Assembly (NCBI RefSeq): GCF_900119495.1
Contig: NZ_LT632435.1
Span: 946,736-1,010,735 of the forward strand
Direction: 5' to 3'
Source of the DNA: Arcanobacterium urinimassiliense
GTDB lineage: Bacteria; Actinomycetota; Actinomycetes; Actinomycetales; Actinomycetaceae
DNA: 64,000 bases
Position numbers and translations under genes: made by a program. The notes beneath the pieces are model-generated. The model was not told the origin of the DNA. It ran no database searches and worked only from the letters and a program-made list of their open reading frames with translations. Of this stretch, positions 27,296-36,438 are shown piece after piece; within the stretch, counting starts at the first letter, position 1, and each line of letters starts with the position of its first letter.

Positions 27296-29908
27296 TTATA
27301 GCCATTCCCAACGCCGCACTAATTTAATTGCCGCTTGGGCGCTAGCACCCAGCCAAAATCCGTGTCCAGCATTTTGGAGTTGCCCTAAGAGATCTAAAAG
27401 CCTCCGGGCAGCGCTTATAAAATCGCCTACTTCTAAGTGGGAAGCTGCCAATACTTCTGCGAGAGGAACTTTCTGTGCCCAAGCATAAAAAGCTTCTATA
27501 CCGCCGGGGTTCGGCTCGGCAGTGAGCTCTAAATGCTGCTTTTCTTCTTGCGCGTGTAGAAAATCGTAATTTCGTAAAATAGCCTGCCATGCGGCACGTA
27601 GCGCTTTTTGGTGTGGCGCAATTCCCGCTAATCTTCTATCACCGAGGAATGCGGCACAAACACCGGCAAATTCGGCAGGCTGTAGCTGCGCGAGAGCGGC
27701 CTCATTGAGTGAAAGTGTTAATAAAAGATCCTGCTCATTATGGATGCCGCGTAAAAGCTGCGCTCCCCCAGCTAGCTTTAGCTCACCTGGCGTAGCTTTT
27801 TGCAAATATCCTAGTTCTTTCAATACTTCTGCTGTGGCGTCAAATTGGATAGCCACGGAATCAGCGAATTTTTCGGTTTTCTTCTCCAGCTGCGCGGCAC
27901 GGCGGCACAAAGTAATATATTCTTGCCCTTGGCGCATATGCGCTGGCAAATCTGGGCAAGAATGCACTGGATTTTGCACGAGTTCTGGCTCGTCGGGCAC
28001 GCTGAAGCGACTCCAGGATTCGAGAAGGTCACTATCGCTCCCTAAATCTAATCTCTCCCCCGCTATAGCGAAAATTTCTTCGGCAATTTCATTGCGTAGT
28101 TGCCTATTCTTTAAAGAAATTCCGAAAGGTAAGGGAATTTTTCCTAAGCAGCGCATATGAGAACTCAAATCTCGCTCTGCCAGCCAAATTAATTTTCCAT
28201 AGATATTAATTATCCGGAGGCGGCGCGGTTCTTTCGCTATTACGATGCCATATTCTAATTCGCGCTGGCGGGCGTAGGCGTAGAGGAATCCACTTTTTGC
28301 TTCTTCCCAGCTGCGCAGAATTTTTGCTCGGTAATCTTCCTTTGCGCGTTTCCGGTAGGCTTTCGAAGCTCTTCCTGCTTGCTGGCGCAACTGTATATAG
28401 CTGCGGAAATCGCCCTTCTCGCAAAGCTTTGCTATTTCTGGCTCGAGCTGTGCTATGCGTCGGTGTATACGCCGCAATTTTCCACGCAACTCTCCTAATT
28501 CAGCATTTTTTTGAAATTGGGCGAAAGAGGCACCCATTATCTCGCGTGCTGCCGAGTAACCGTAGTTATGTATAAGATTTACTACCGTATTATAGGAAGG
28601 GAAAAATGCCGATTGAAGTGGCTCAACAGCTCCAGAAGTTATTTTTTCTAGATGTGCTATATCGATATTGCTATTAGCGGCTATTATAGCGTTCCCGATG
28701 CTATCTTTTCCGCGGCGGCCGGCGCGCCCAATTAGCTGGGTATATTCAGTGGCCGTCAGATCTTGGAAGGATTGTCCGTCCCATTTGCGGAGCTCTTCTA
28801 GTACGACGGTGCGCACCGGCATATCGATTCCCAAAGAGAGGGTGCCAGTAGCGTATACCAAGGAGAGCAATCCGGCTCCCATCAACTGCTCAGTGAGCTC
28901 CTTAAAAGCAGGAAACATTCCCGCATGATGAGCGCCAAAACCACGAGTCAATGCGGTAGCCCAAAAATTGAATTTAACTGCTCGGGCGTCAGCAGGTGTT
29001 AAAGAGTTGCGTAAATCAGCTAGGTGCCGGCGAATTTCTTTTTGTTCAGCTGCGTTGGTAAAAATAATTCCTGCATCGACTAAATCACTTACTGCGCAAT
29101 CGCAGCCACGGCGCGAAAAAATAAATTCAATAGCCGGAAGTAACTGGGCAGATTGCAGCGTAGAAATAATGCGTTTTCGATCTCCAATACGCAGCGGCTG
29201 CCGCCTTCTTGTTTTGGCGTTATTTACGCTCAATAACTCCTGTATTTTTGCTTTGCGAAAATTGCCGTTCGCACGAAAAATTGGATATAAATCTTTTTTC
29301 TGCAGCATAAACTGCTCTAGCGGCACTGGGCGCGTATAAGAAACTACACTTTTACCTCTCCCCCGTACCGAGGAGAGCCATTGGGAAAATTCATCGACAT
29401 TAGCTACAGTCGCAGAAAGTGAAATAAGCCGGCAGGAGCTGGGAAGCTGTAAAATTATTTCCTCCCATACGGGCCCGCGCGCTGCATCAGCCAGATAGTG
29501 CACTTCATCTAGTACCACATATCCCACTTCTGCTATGAGCTCGGCCTGCTGAAAAAGCATATTGCGCAGCACTTCGGTGGTGACTACTAAAATTGGAGCA
29601 GAACTGTTGATGGTAGTATCTCCCGTCAAAAGCCCTACATATTCTGCTCCGAGTTGAGCACAGAAATCTCGGTATTTTTGATTAGAAAGCGCCTTAATTG
29701 GGGCGGTGTAGATACAGCGTAAAGAGCGAGCGAGTGCTAATTCCACGCCAAATTCTGCTACTACCGTTTTCCCAGCGCCCGTAGGAGCAGCTAGTAAAAC
29801 ATCTTCACCCCGCATTAACGCCTGAATCGCCTCTAGTTGGAAATCATCTAGATAAATCCCGCGGGCGGCGTAGCGGTCGCGAAAATTTTTAATTAAAAGA
29901 TTCTCCAT
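27296..29908 (-). CDS. helY: DEAD/DEAH-box RNA helicase, HelY (Ski2-like)
   Basis: This 870-residue superfamily-2 helicase resembles the Ski2/Mtr4 group and mycobacterial HelY. It has a Q-motif-like FQLEAIQALMRGEDVL, Walker A APTGAGKTVVAEFG (about 40-53), DEVHYLAD (about 134), SLSATVAN (about 159), and the second RecA domain with TGTLSLGIDMP and QLIGRAGRRGKDS (about 393). The C-terminal 450 residues carry the arch-like and DSHCT-like helical parts. It is probably involved in RNA turnover. It starts seven bases past the dagK stop with AGGAAC as ribosome site. Confidence 0.92.
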   Translation of the reverse strand: MENLLIKNFRDRYAARGIYLDDFQLEAIQALMRGEDVLLAAPTGAGKTVVAEFGVELALARSLRCIYTAPIKALSNQKYRDFCAQLGAEYVGLLTGDTTINSSAPILVVTTEVLRNMLFQQAELIAEVGYVVLDEVHYLADAARGPVWEEIILQLPSSCRLISLSATVANVDEFSQWLSSVRGRGKSVVSYTRPVPLEQFMLQKKDLYPIFRANGNFRKAKIQELLSVNNAKTRRRQPLRIGDRKRIISTLQSAQLLPAIEFIFSRRGCDCAVSDLVDAGIIFTNAAEQKEIRRHLADLRNSLTPADARAVKFNFWATALTRGFGAHHAGMFPAFKELTEQLMGAGLLSLVYATGTLSLGIDMPVRTVVLEELRKWDGQSFQDLTATEYTQLIGRAGRRGKDSIGNAIIAANSNIDIAHLEKITSGAVEPLQSAFFPSYNTVVNLIHNYGYSAAREIMGASFAQFQKNAELGELRGKLRRIHRRIAQLEPEIAKLCEKGDFRSYIQLRQQAGRASKAYRKRAKEDYRAKILRSWEEAKSGFLYAYARQRELEYGIVIAKEPRRLRIINIYGKLIWLAERDLSSHMRCLGKIPLPFGISLKNRQLRNEIAEEIFAIAGERLDLGSDSDLLESWSRFSVPDEPELVQNPVHSCPDLPAHMRQGQEYITLCRRAAQLEKKTEKFADSVAIQFDATAEVLKELGYLQKATPGELKLAGGAQLLRGIHNEQDLLLTLSLNEAALAQLQPAEFAGVCAAFLGDRRLAGIAPHQKALRAAWQAILRNYDFLHAQEEKQHLELTAEPNPGGIEAFYAWAQKVPLAEVLAASHLEVGDFISAARRLLDLLGQLQNAGHGFWLGASAQAAIKLVRRWEWL

Positions 29909-29914
29909 TAGTTC

Positions 29915-30826
29915 CTAAACTATAAGATGTACCGATTTTGGGCACACTTTAATCGTAAGCGGTAAATCTGCCACATATTCTCCGTCTGCCATTACATGGG
30001 GTGGATGGATTCCGGCCTCGCTAGCTGCTTCTACGTGTATTTTGGTGGTAATTATTTCGTGTACTCGTTTATCTTGCAGGTGCCGGCGGAAAAGTAATTT
30101 GGGAAGGAGTTGAGCCAGTTCCCAAAAACGTACGCTACGCAGAAGTATGACATTTAATTTTCCATCGTCCACCCGCGCAGTAGGAGCGATATTGAAACCA
30201 CCTCCGAAATAGCGGGTATTGGCTACACAGAGTAAGAGCATATCGCCTTGTGCGGTCTTTCCATTCACACTAATGCGCACTCCGTAGGGCTTATAGGCGC
30301 TTAAAGCGGGGAAAAGAGCGCGCACATAGCGTAAATTACCTTTTGGCCACCGTAATTTATTAGTTCGATAATTTACATCGGCATCTACCCCAAAGCTAGC
30401 AATCGCTAAAGCGTAGGTACTCTCGTGTTGGGTAATTATTTTCATCGAATCAATTACCCGAATTTTTTTATTGCGAAGTGCATCAATAATTTGCGTAAGC
30501 GCTACCTCTGGAGCGTGGATAGGTAAAGAAAATTCGCGGGCGATATCGTTTCCGGAACCAAGTGCAATAATTCCTAAAGGCATTTCGGTGCCCGCCACCG
30601 CCTGTAATCCCAGATGTACCATCCCATCACCACCCATGGCAACGAGTGCATCGATGCTATTTTCTACTACAGCTTGCCGGGCATTTCGCACGGTATGCTG
30701 CGCATCGCTGCCGGTGAGCCAACACAATTCTACTGTGTGCCGTTCAGCAATAGCTTCTAGTAGTGGCCGGTATTTATTTGGATCGCCACTGCGTGCTTGC
30801 GGATTTAAGATAATGCCAATTTTCAT
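29915..30826 (-). CDS. Diacylglycerol/lipid kinase, YegS/LCB5 family
   Basis: The 303-residue protein has the DAGK catalytic domain at about 1-130: ILNPQARSG near the N-terminus, the AMGGDGMVHLGLQAV motif (about 62-77) and LGSGNDIAREF (about 91-101). A beta-rich C-terminal domain includes YFGGGFNIAP and HVMADGEY. Family members phosphorylate diacylglycerol or related lipids at the membrane; the exact substrate is not known. It overlaps the upstream membrane-protein gene by four bases. Confidence 0.9.
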   Translation of the reverse strand: MKIGIILNPQARSGDPNKYRPLLEAIAERHTVELCWLTGSDAQHTVRNARQAVVENSIDALVAMGGDGMVHLGLQAVAGTEMPLGIIALGSGNDIAREFSLPIHAPEVALTQIIDALRNKKIRVIDSMKIITQHESTYALAIASFGVDADVNYRTNKLRWPKGNLRYVRALFPALSAYKPYGVRISVNGKTAQGDMLLLCVANTRYFGGGFNIAPTARVDDGKLNVILLRSVRFWELAQLLPKLLFRRHLQDKRVHEIITTKIHVEAASEAGIHPPHVMADGEYVADLPLTIKVCPKSVHLIV

Positions 30827-31194
30827 TTTTTATTTTTTTCTCTAATAGCGCGGGCAGCTTCCCGATGAGTTTCGTCGAAGCGATCATAATCGGTTGCTAC
30901 TTGAGTATCCCAGCGGTTAGTGGCCTTCACCAATCTCCCCTGCCGTTTGCTATCGCGTAAATCTTTAATTTCGCGGCGCGTGCGGTGGGCTTGGCGGGCG
31001 CGCTCTTTTTCCTCGTAGATATTACTTTCCGAAACATAATCTTTTATATGCGGGGTGGCGTAGGTAGAAAATGCGGCGCCGAAACCGTGGGCAGCTTTTA
31101 ATAAGTGCCGAAACGAAATCCACAGATTACGCAGCAAGATTCCCAGATACACGGCTAGTATAAGTAAGCCGATTATTAAAATTTTCCCTATCAT
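30823..31194 (-). CDS. Small single-pass membrane protein, unknown function
   Basis: I do not recognise this 123-residue protein. It has one N-terminal membrane helix (about 4-24, ILIIGLLILAVYLGILL), a short amphipathic stretch with RNLWISFRHLLKAAHGFG, and a highly charged Arg/Lys/Glu/Asp-rich C-terminal region likely to be helical (about 62-123). It overlaps pafBC and dagK by four bases each, so it is surely translated with them. It occupies the place where tatA and tatC lie in mycobacteria but does not show the TatA signature. Confidence 0.75.
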   Translation of the reverse strand: MIGKILIIGLLILAVYLGILLRNLWISFRHLLKAAHGFGAAFSTYATPHIKDYVSESNIYEEKERARQAHRTRREIKDLRDSKRQGRLVKATNRWDTQVATDYDRFDETHREAARAIREKNKK

Positions 31195-33329
31195 GCTTCG
31201 CTTTCTTCATAAATATCTAAAAGTGCCGCTGCCTTCTCTGCTAATGGTAGCAAACTGGTAGTAGTAGCGATCTTTTCTACCCCATCTCCGAGTCGAATGA
31301 GTAACTCCGCCACCCACTGCAGATTCGCAAAAGGAAGCTCTAAAACTGTTTCCTGCTCATTATCTAGCAGCACTGCCTGCGGTATTTGCTCTGCTACCCA
31401 TTTTATACTCCCCTGCCCATAAAGACGCAGCTGCCCGGTATGAAACTGTAAAGGAGTCCGGCGAAACTGCGTTTTTATCTCCGCATACTGCCGTTTCGAT
31501 AAACTGGCGCGGCCCATTTTCGCCTGGCTAATTCGATCTAAACGATAGTTACGGCAGGATCCCTCGGTATAAACCTGCAGTAAAGGAACATCTTTTACCT
31601 GTATCTGAATTGGAAACCCCGATACTTCTTTGCTGGTAGCGTACCCGGAACTATGCGTTTTCCAATAAGTGAAATGGATTTCTTGCCGATTATTAATAGC
31701 TGCTTCCAAAACCTTATAGACTTCTCGATTGCCCGTTATCTGCGGAGGGCGCCACATCGCGCTCCCATACCCATGGGCAGCCGCGCTGGAAGTAAGCAGA
31801 TTGCGCAAGTGAAAAAGACTGGGCACTGCAGCTGGGTCAATTAGATTAACTAAATAATCAAGGACTGCCACTAGGGTAATTAACTGTACTAAATTGAGCG
31901 AAATATCTGTGCGTTCTGGGCTTTCCAGTAGTCTAATGCGGCAATCCGGGCGGGCGTTTTCTACATCAGAAATCTGTAAATCCACAATAGAGCAGTATCC
32001 CCCGGCTTGCGTAATTTCTACTGTAGATAATTCTCGCAGTTCTTTATGCATTTTTTCGCAAGATATTTGATAGTGGTCGGCTAATTCTTGGAGCGTGATA
32101 GAAGTAGCTTTTTCCTGCAAATAGTAGAGAATGGAAAGTTTGCGCGCTAAAGAAATATCGCCTTTTTTACTATCTGGGCGCGGTGGAAAAGGGGCACTTT
32201 GAGAAATCGAAGCCGTGCTAGGTGTGGTCTTAAGCGCGGTCTTAGGTGTGGCGCTAAGCGTGGCGCTTTTAGGAGCTGCAGAACTGGGAACAGAATTGGA
32301 CTCCGTAGAATTGGTGAGATTGCAAGGTGCTGCGGTAAATACTTCTCCTCCTTTAGCTAAACGCTGTAAGTGCTGGAGCCGCTCATAGAAATCTTGGCGG
32401 ATTTCGCGTGGCGCGAGTAGTTGGGCATCTCGGCCGTAGAATACGAGGTATTCATACATATCTTCTTTTTGCATTTGGCAAATATGCAAATCTTCTTGAG
32501 CGCTGCCATCTTTAGCAGCGGGAGCACTAGTTACTTTTGCGGCCAGTTCGCGCAGAGGTAGAGCGCGTGATTTCTTAACTCGTACTTGGAAATCGTAGGT
32601 AGAAAAACCATTTATAATTTCTAGCTCGCTATCTGCGCCGCGGGATTTTTCGCTCCCGAAATTGGTGGTATTAGTAGCAGAATCGGCTAAAAGCTGTGGT
32701 TTCTCTAAGATGCGGTCAATTTTATAGGTACGCAGGGGCGGATTTTCCGCCGTACTTTTATCTATTTTGTAGGCGAGTACATAAAAAGCATCATAGTGAG
32801 CTTCGATGCGCACTGGTTCTATTATTTGCTGAGTACAGCGAGAATTATATGCGGCCGCGTATTTTATGGATATGCGCTGGCGGCGGGCAATCGCCGTTGC
32901 GATTTCTAAAATATATTTTCCCCGCGGAAGGTGTATACGATATGCGGTATTCTTTTCTGTTAAATTACTTGCCGAAAGTAGAATTTGCAAAGCTGCACTA
33001 GCGTATTCTGCTTCGGCACTTTTGCCACTTTCCGCTAGTAGATTATAAAGAATAGATAGATCAGGAGGAGCGCCGCTAATAGTAATTTTATGGGAATTAT
33101 CGATCCAATAAATTTCTTCGTTATGAGCGCCGAGGCGCACGCGCAAATCTTCTCCAGATTCCCGCAGCACACTGATATCAGATTCTAATAAGTGCCGCCG
33201 TTGGCTAAGGCTTTTTTCTTTATCTTGATAGGCCGGTAGGCGCAGGAGTTCTTCGAGAGTGCTGTGGTCTTCATTTAGTTTACAACGCAGTGTATAGCGC
33301 CTATCGCTAGCGGTGCGCGGAGCGGTCAT
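31191..33329 (-). CDS. pafBC: Fused PafB-PafC WYL-domain transcription regulator
   Basis: PafBC activates the LexA-independent DNA-damage response in actinobacteria. Here both halves are one chain of about 712 residues. Half one has a winged-helix region (about 20-65), a WYL domain (about 140-235, ending RTYKIDRI) and a WCX tail to about 335. A low-complexity Ser/Thr/Ala/Pro linker (about 340-395) follows. Half two has a helix-turn-helix (ITLQELADHYQISCEKMHKE), a WYL domain ending RNYRLDRI, and a second WCX region. The ATG at 33329 has GGGAG eight bases before it; a start at 33350 would add seven residues. It heads the operon down to helY. Confidence 0.9.
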   Translation of the reverse strand: MTAPRTASDRRYTLRCKLNEDHSTLEELLRLPAYQDKEKSLSQRRHLLESDISVLRESGEDLRVRLGAHNEEIYWIDNSHKITISGAPPDLSILYNLLAESGKSAEAEYASAALQILLSASNLTEKNTAYRIHLPRGKYILEIATAIARRQRISIKYAAAYNSRCTQQIIEPVRIEAHYDAFYVLAYKIDKSTAENPPLRTYKIDRILEKPQLLADSATNTTNFGSEKSRGADSELEIINGFSTYDFQVRVKKSRALPLRELAAKVTSAPAAKDGSAQEDLHICQMQKEDMYEYLVFYGRDAQLLAPREIRQDFYERLQHLQRLAKGGEVFTAAPCNLTNSTESNSVPSSAAPKSATLSATPKTALKTTPSTASISQSAPFPPRPDSKKGDISLARKLSILYYLQEKATSITLQELADHYQISCEKMHKELRELSTVEITQAGGYCSIVDLQISDVENARPDCRIRLLESPERTDISLNLVQLITLVAVLDYLVNLIDPAAVPSLFHLRNLLTSSAAAHGYGSAMWRPPQITGNREVYKVLEAAINNRQEIHFTYWKTHSSGYATSKEVSGFPIQIQVKDVPLLQVYTEGSCRNYRLDRISQAKMGRASLSKRQYAEIKTQFRRTPLQFHTGQLRLYGQGSIKWVAEQIPQAVLLDNEQETVLELPFANLQWVAELLIRLGDGVEKIATTTSLLPLAEKAAALLDIYEESEA

Positions 33330-33352
33330 ATCGTTATCTCCCATGTTCATAC

Positions 33353-33374
33353 TCTAGTCGATTACACTAGAAAT
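33353..33374. promoter_or_regulatory. Palindrome and -10 box between pafBC and the DUF3866 gene
   Basis: TCTAGT (33353-33358) and ACTAGA (33366-33371) form a perfect inverted repeat with a seven-base centre. TACACT (33363-33368) overlaps it and lies six bases before the ATG at 33375, suggesting a leaderless + strand start. A regulator bound at the palindrome could act on both divergent genes. Confidence 0.45.
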
Positions 33375-34490
33375 ATGATTTTTTGGCGACGCGGGAAAAT
33401 TGTAGACGTTCTCGGTACTTGGGGAAAAACTGGTGAATACCAAGTTCTTTTAGAAGATGGGAATACGGCGCGTGCTCTAGCCTATTTTCCTTTGGTTGGT
33501 CAACCGCAGCTACAAGAAGAAGTATTGCTTTCGAGCGCGGCGGTAGTGCGCGGCTTGGGCACTGGCGGCTATTTATTTATCATCGCTATCCCCGCGCGTC
33601 TTCCAGCCGATACGCCCACTACTCCGGGGCATATTGTAAAAGCTCGCTATACGCCGCTGCAGTACATGGTACAGGGAGTAGATGAACAGGAATCCCCTTA
33701 TTATGAAGAGCTGAAAGACGCCGATTCTATTATGGGAATGCCGGTAATTGCGGCTGATTTACATTCCGCCTTGCCGGCGATAGTGCTGGGTATAAAAGAA
33801 AAACAACCCGCGGCACGAATTGCCTATATTATGAGCGACGGAGGTGCCTTACCAGTCTGGTTTTCACAAATTCTCTGGCAGTTGCAAAATACGGGAGATA
33901 TTATCGGCACTATTTCCTGCGGGCAAGCATTTGGTGGTGATTTAGAAGCCGTAAATATCTATAGTGCTTTGCTGGCAGCTCGCTTAGTGTGGAAAGCAGA
34001 TTTTACTATCGTCACACAAGGCCCTGGAAATTTAGGAACCGGTACTCGCTGGGGATTTTCCGGAACCCAGATTGGAGAAGCTTTAAATGCGGCCGGAATT
34101 TTAGCGGGAATTCCTATTAGCGTATTGCGAATGTCGAGTGGAGATAAAAGAGAACGGCATCGCGGGATATCGCATCACAGTATGCAGGTCTTGCAGCGGA
34201 TAGTTACCACTCCTTGCCGGGTACCGGTACCCGCATGGGCAGATTTAATTGCGGGAAATTCTGAGTTTAGGCTCCCAGCAGATATCGAAAAAAAGTTAGA
34301 AAAGCAGATTCGCGAACTAGAAAAATATCCGCAGCTGCAAGTAGCAGCAGTTTCTACAGCTGGATTGGGAGAATTACTCAGCTCTTCCCCCTATCCACTG
34401 CGCACAATGGGGCGAGATTTTACCGCTGATCCACTCAGCTTTTTAGCTGCGGCCGCGGCCGGCCGCTATGCGGCTGAGTTATATCGGTAG
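33375..34490 (+). CDS. DUF3866 family protein
   Basis: The 371-residue protein matches the actinobacterial DUF3866 family, whose role is unknown. It opens FWRRGKIVDVLG with a beta-rich N-terminal part, followed by a KARYTPLQYMVQGVDE block (about 96-112), SDGGALPVWFSQ (about 155-166), TQGPGNLGTGTRWGFSG (about 215-231) and a HRGISHHSMQVL segment (about 256-267). No signal peptide or clear membrane helix is seen. It is divergent from pafBC, convergent with hisG, and its start looks leaderless. Confidence 0.82.
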   Translation: MIFWRRGKIVDVLGTWGKTGEYQVLLEDGNTARALAYFPLVGQPQLQEEVLLSSAAVVRGLGTGGYLFIIAIPARLPADTPTTPGHIVKARYTPLQYMVQGVDEQESPYYEELKDADSIMGMPVIAADLHSALPAIVLGIKEKQPAARIAYIMSDGGALPVWFSQILWQLQNTGDIIGTISCGQAFGGDLEAVNIYSALLAARLVWKADFTIVTQGPGNLGTGTRWGFSGTQIGEALNAAGILAGIPISVLRMSSGDKRERHRGISHHSMQVLQRIVTTPCRVPVPAWADLIAGNSEFRLPADIEKKLEKQIRELEKYPQLQVAAVSTAGLGELLSSSPYPLRTMGRDFTADPLSFLAAAAAGRYAAELYR

Positions 34491-34498
34491 CTATAGAT

Positions 34499-34520
34499 TT
34501 CGGAAAATTTTCGGAAAATT
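34499..34520. repeat. 11-bp tandem duplication
   Basis: TTCGGAAAATT occurs twice back to back (34499-34509 and 34510-34520) in the 50-base gap between the convergent DUF3866 and hisG genes. No stem-loop terminator was found in that gap. Confidence 0.6.
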
Positions 34521-34540
34521 TTTGGGCAACCCTCGCAAAA

Positions 34541-35386
34541 TTAAATTCGCGAAGTGAGAATCGGGGTGACGATAATTCCGCGCGCTCCTGCCGCGTGCAG
34601 CTTATCCATTATCGGATTTATTTCGCGGCGGCGTACCATGGACCGCACTGCGGACCAGCCTGCCTCGTGTAGAGGCGAAATAGTAGGCGATTGGAATCCC
34701 GGCGTAAGTTTTATTGCAGCATCTAATACGTCATTCGGGCAATCATAATCTACAAGTACGTATTCTCTTGCCACTATTACTCCCGCCAGGCGGGCATCTA
34801 AAATTTCCAAAGCCGGACTATCGCAGGCGGCCGGATTAGAAATTAAAATAGCTTCCGATTCTAAGAGAGGTTCGCCGAATACTTCGAGCCCGGCAGCGCG
34901 TAGCGTGGAGCCAGTTTCCACTACATCTGCGATAGCGTCGGCTATTCCTAAATGCACTGAAGATTCTACGGCGCCATCTAAATGCACTATTTGGGCGTCT
35001 ATATTTCGTTTTTCCAAATAATTCTTTAGGAGGCGATCATAGGAAGTGGCGATGCGTTTTCCTGATAAATCCGCCAAGGAAGTAATTTGGGCCCGCGGAG
35101 CCGCAAAACGAAAAGTCGAGCGAGCAAATCCAAGCGCTCGATGCTCCAGAGCGGAAGCGCCAGAATCTAGTAAAAGATCGCGCCCCGTAATACCTACGTC
35201 TACCGTGCCTTCTCCTACGTATATTGCTACATCTCGGGGGCGAATAAAAAAGAACTCCGCTTCATTAGCTTCGTCGAGTAATACGAGTTCCCGCCCTTCG
35301 CGGCGTTGCCGATAGCCAGCTTCTTGGAGCAGAGCAGTAGCCGGAGCGGAGAGAGACCCTTTATTGGGAATTGCAATCCGTATCAT
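34541..35386 (-). CDS. hisG: ATP phosphoribosyltransferase
   Basis: HisG catalyses the first step of histidine synthesis. At 281 residues it is the long, self-regulated form. The N-terminal catalytic part begins RIAIPNKGSLS and contains GITGRDLL (about 66-73), GKRIATSYDRLLKNYL (about 109-124) and the PRPP loop DGAVESSVHLGIADAIAD. The last 75 residues form the regulatory ACT-like domain. It follows hisE by 15 bases. Only hisE and hisG of the his pathway are here, as in other actinobacteria. Confidence 0.96.
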   Translation of the reverse strand: MIRIAIPNKGSLSAPATALLQEAGYRQRREGRELVLLDEANEAEFFFIRPRDVAIYVGEGTVDVGITGRDLLLDSGASALEHRALGFARSTFRFAAPRAQITSLADLSGKRIATSYDRLLKNYLEKRNIDAQIVHLDGAVESSVHLGIADAIADVVETGSTLRAAGLEVFGEPLLESEAILISNPAACDSPALEILDARLAGVIVAREYVLVDYDCPNDVLDAAIKLTPGFQSPTISPLHEAGWSAVRSMVRRREINPIMDKLHAAGARGIIVTPILTSRI

Positions 35387-35401
35387 AGGTGGTAGTACTC
35401 C

Positions 35402-35665
35402 TTATAGGTATTTATAGATATCGTCTAAAGTAAGCCCGCGCGCTAAGGCCATAACTTGGGCATGGTAGAGAAGTTGCGATATTTCTTCTGCTAACTCGGC
35501 ATCACTTTCGTATTCGGCAGCAATCCACACTTCCCCAGCTTCTTCTACTAGCTTTTTCCCAATTTGGTGCACGCCTGCTTCTAATTCCGCTACGGTACCT
35601 GAGCCGGCTGGGCGTTCTTTTGCTTTTTTCTGCAATTCGGCAAAGAGACTCTCAAAATTTTTCAC
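35402..35665 (-). CDS. hisE: Phosphoribosyl-ATP pyrophosphatase
   Basis: HisE removes pyrophosphate from phosphoribosyl-ATP, the second step of histidine synthesis. The 87-residue alpha-helical protein shows the MazG-like metal-binding pattern [16 protein letters not shown] (about 38-53) followed by [13 protein letters not shown] (about 60-72). The GTG start is preceded by AGGGGA. It is directly upstream of hisG. Confidence 0.95.
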   Translation of the reverse strand: MKNFESLFAELQKKAKERPAGSGTVAELEAGVHQIGKKLVEEAGEVWIAAEYESDAELAEEISQLLYHAQVMALARGLTLDDIYKYL

Positions 35666-35718
35666 AACTATCCCCTACTTAGAAAAAGTTAAATATATAT
35701 CCACGAAGCACAATTGCT

Positions 35719-36381
35719 TTAATGACAATGCCCCTGAGCTAATTCGCGCAGCGCCGCCACTTCGGCATAAGCATCAGCAGATTTATATACCGCCGATCCA
35801 GCTACGAAAGTATCTGCTCCGGCATCAGCGGCAATCTCGATAGTTTTACGGGAGATTCCGCCGTCTACCTGTATCCAAATATCCAGACCAGATTTTTCAA
35901 CGGCAGCGCGGGCTCTCTGTACTTTGGGCATCATCGTATCGATAAAAGATTGCCCACCAAAACCAGGCTCGACCGTCATAATAAGTAACATATCGAATTC
36001 GTTGAGAATATCTAGATAAGGTTCGATAGGGGTAGCTGGTTTGAGAGCGATACCGGCTCGCGCCCCCATTTTCCGTAATTCCCGCGCTAAGCGAAGCGGA
36101 GCTTGTGCTGCTTCGGCGTGGAAAGTGACGGAAGACCCGCCGGCCTCTACGTACTGCGGAGCCCAAATATCGGGATTTTCAATCATCAAATGGCAATCTA
36201 TGGGCACTGGTGATACGCGCGCAATCGCTTCCACCACCGGGACGCCGATAGTCAAATTTGGCACAAAATGCCCATCCATTACATCTACATGGGCCCAATC
36301 GGCATTGGATATTTTGCCTAATTCACCCTGTAAATCAGAAAAATCACAGTTTAATATCGAAGGACTTATTCTAATGCTCAC
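35719..36381 (-). CDS. rpe: Ribulose-phosphate 3-epimerase
   Basis: Rpe interconverts ribulose 5-phosphate and xylulose 5-phosphate. The 220-residue TIM barrel has the N-terminal [24 protein letters not shown] (about 33-47), the DCHLMIENP metal/His segment, [12 protein letters not shown] (about 135-146) and VDGGISRKT (about 173). The GTG start lacks a Shine-Dalgarno sequence and has TAGAGT six bases before it. It lies between rsmB and hisE. Confidence 0.96.
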   Translation of the reverse strand: MSIRISPSILNCDFSDLQGELGKISNADWAHVDVMDGHFVPNLTIGVPVVEAIARVSPVPIDCHLMIENPDIWAPQYVEAGGSSVTFHAEAAQAPLRLARELRKMGARAGIALKPATPIEPYLDILNEFDMLLIMTVEPGFGGQSFIDTMMPKVQRARAAVEKSGLDIWIQVDGGISRKTIEIAADAGADTFVAGSAVYKSADAYAEVAALRELAQGHCH

Positions 36382-36393
36382 TCTTTCACTCTA
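36382..36393 (-). promoter_or_regulatory. Likely leaderless -10 element of rpe
   Basis: On the minus strand TAGAGT (36393-36388) is followed by GAAAGA and the GTG at 36381. No -35 box is convincing. Confidence 0.4.
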
Positions 36394-36438
36394 CCCTATA
36401 AACTGCGCGGATATGGCAAATCCTATTAGTTTTCTAAT

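Noticed and set aside
30823-31194. TatA
   Set aside because: The position and single N-terminal helix fit, but there is no FG-amphipathic-helix signature and the charged tail differs; I left it as unknown.
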